A stretch of DNA of 41,334 bases from NCBI GenBank assembly GCA_017649945.1, contig JAGCFU010000046.1, positions 1-41,334 on the forward strand, read 5' to 3'. A program made the translations under genes and the position numbers. The notes under the pieces were generated by a model that worked only from the letters and a program-made list of their open reading frames with translations, was not told the origin of the DNA and ran no database searches. This document shows positions 40,397 through 41,334 of the stretch, piece after piece. This DNA is from Bacteroidales bacterium (GTDB taxonomy: Bacteria; Bacteroidota; Bacteroidia; Bacteroidales; F082). The first letter of the stretch is position 1; the number at the start of each line of letters is the position of its first letter.

Positions 40397-41334
40397 ATGA
40401 CAAAAATCAAAACGCACGTGCTTTGCTGCGGTGGTACCGGATGTAAGGCATCTGCAAGTGATGAGATCATCGCAACCTTTGAAAAATTATTGAAGGAAAA
40501 AGGTTTGCAAGATGAAGTTCAGGTCATCAGAACAGGCTGCTTCGGCTTCTGCGAGAAGGGCCCTATCGTAAAGATGCTCCCTGACAACACATTCTATACT
40601 CAGGTTAAACCTGAAGATGTCGAGAAAATCATCAACGAGCACATCATCAAAGGTCGTAAGGTCACTGACCTTCTCTACCTCGATCCGGAAAACAAACAGC
40701 ATGTCGCCGACTCAAAGCACATGGGTTTCTACAAGAAACAGCTCCGTATAGCTTTGCGTAACTGCGGTTTCATCAACCCAGAAGACATCGACGAATACAT
40801 CTCACGCGGTGGTTATGAAGCTATCGCTAAGGTTCTCGGCGAGATGACACCTCAGCAGGTCATCGACGAGATCACAAAGTCAGGTCTCCGTGGCCGTGGT
40901 GGTGCGGGCTTCCCGACAGGTGTTAAATGGGGTCTCTGCGCGAAGAACCAGGCCGACCAGAAATACGTCATCTGCAACGCTGACGAAGGCGACCCGGGCG
41001 CGTTCATGGACCGTTCAATCATGGAAGGTGACCCGAACTCAATCATCGAGGCTATGGCTATCTGCGGATACGCTATCGGTGCAACAAAAGGTTTGGTCTA
41101 CATCCGTGCTGAATACCCATTGGCAATCCACCGTTTGCAGGTTGCTATCGCTCAGGCTCGTGAATACGGTCTCCTCGGCGACGACATCCTCGGAAGCGGC
41201 TTCAACTTCGATATCGAGCTTCGCTATGGCGCCGGCGCATTCGTCTGCGGTGAAGAGACAGCTCTTATCCACTCAATGGAAGGTAAACGTGGTGAACCTA
41301 CTTTGAAACCACCATTCCCGGCTGTTTCAGGTTA
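40397..41334 (+). CDS. hydB: NADH-binding HydB/HndC (NuoF-like) subunit, 3' truncated by window
   Basis: At least 312 residues; the frame is open to the window end. An N-terminal thioredoxin-like [2Fe-2S] domain has all four ligands (C11-x4-C16, C48-x3-C52). Then the NuoF FMN/NADH domain: GLRGRGGAGFPTGVKWG (163-179), ICNADEGDPGAFMDR and YGAGAFVCGEETALIHSMEG. In Thermotoga-type HydABC and Desulfovibrio Hnd this subunit oxidises NADH and bifurcates electrons to ferredoxin and H2. A clear Shine-Dalgarno GGAGG (40385-40389) lies 7 bases before the ATG, unusual here since most genes lack one. The catalytic HydA is expected beyond the window. Confidence 0.92.
   Translation, partial: MTKIKTHVLCCGGTGCKASASDEIIATFEKLLKEKGLQDEVQVIRTGCFGFCEKGPIVKMLPDNTFYTQVKPEDVEKIINEHIIKGRKVTDLLYLDPENKQHVADSKHMGFYKKQLRIALRNCGFINPEDIDEYISRGGYEAIAKVLGEMTPQQVIDEITKSGLRGRGGAGFPTGVKWGLCAKNQADQKYVICNADEGDPGAFMDRSIMEGDPNSIIEAMAICGYAIGATKGLVYIRAEYPLAIHRLQVAIAQAREYGLLGDDILGSGFNFDIELRYGAGAFVCGEETALIHSMEGKRGEPTLKPPFPAVSG

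Overview
The window is a chromosomal segment of an anaerobic, fermentative member of the Bacteroidota, most likely Bacteroidales. The evidence is internal: promoters of the Bacteroidota TAnnTTTG (-7) type before many genes; type IX secretion genes (gldJ, porU, porV); a lipoprotein-type Omp85 protein (TamL); and an electron-bifurcating-type [FeFe]-hydrogenase gene set. No tRNA, rRNA, IS element, prophage or CRISPR array was seen. Coding density is high, and nearly every gene is full length; only the first (map) and last (NuoF/HydB-like) are cut by the window edges.

Layout. 1-4127: end of the ribosomal alpha operon (map-infA-rpmJ-rpsM-rpsK-rpsD-rpoA-rplQ), closed by a strong terminator. 4124-6262: a phased 21-bp repeat array, a promoter with a long leader, a 100-residue secreted mini-protein with a C-terminal anchor-like segment, and a lipoprotein. 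6345-7634: enolase. 7616-14461, minus strand: exbB-exbD-tonB-folC-tamL-helicase. 14511-15401, minus strand: a membrane-bound LytTR regulator. It is divergent from the plus-strand lipid operon fabH-fabF-fabZ-etfB-acpP-etfA-acyl-CoA dehydrogenase-fabG (15664-22749), and the two are separated by seven helically phased copies of TTTCGTCACAAA. 22805-26490, minus strand: gldJ-murF-anmK. 26716-31379: porU and porV. 31580-33424: a single-ORF fused paralogue of the 4398-6262 gene pair. 33509-39144, minus strand: rpmH, pepD, then an [FeFe]-hydrogenase-like iron-sulfur protein with its regulatory companions (RsbW-like ATPase, two DRTGG proteins, a second GHKL ATPase and a PHP protein). 39281-41334, plus strand: queH, then HndB-like and HydB/NuoF-like subunits of a bifurcating hydrogenase.

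The genes form three working themes. One is envelope assembly and export: the T9SS sortase and its shuttle, GldJ, TamL, a TonB/Exb motor, murF and anmK. The second is acyl-chain chemistry, in an unusual operon where a carrier protein and FAS-II enzymes are interleaved with ETF and an acyl-CoA dehydrogenase; no FabI/FabK reductase is in the window. The third is hydrogen metabolism with a redox-sensing side module. The items most worth following up are the two helically phased operator-like arrays, the mini-protein/lipoprotein pair with its fused paralogue, and the fab-etf-dehydrogenase operon.
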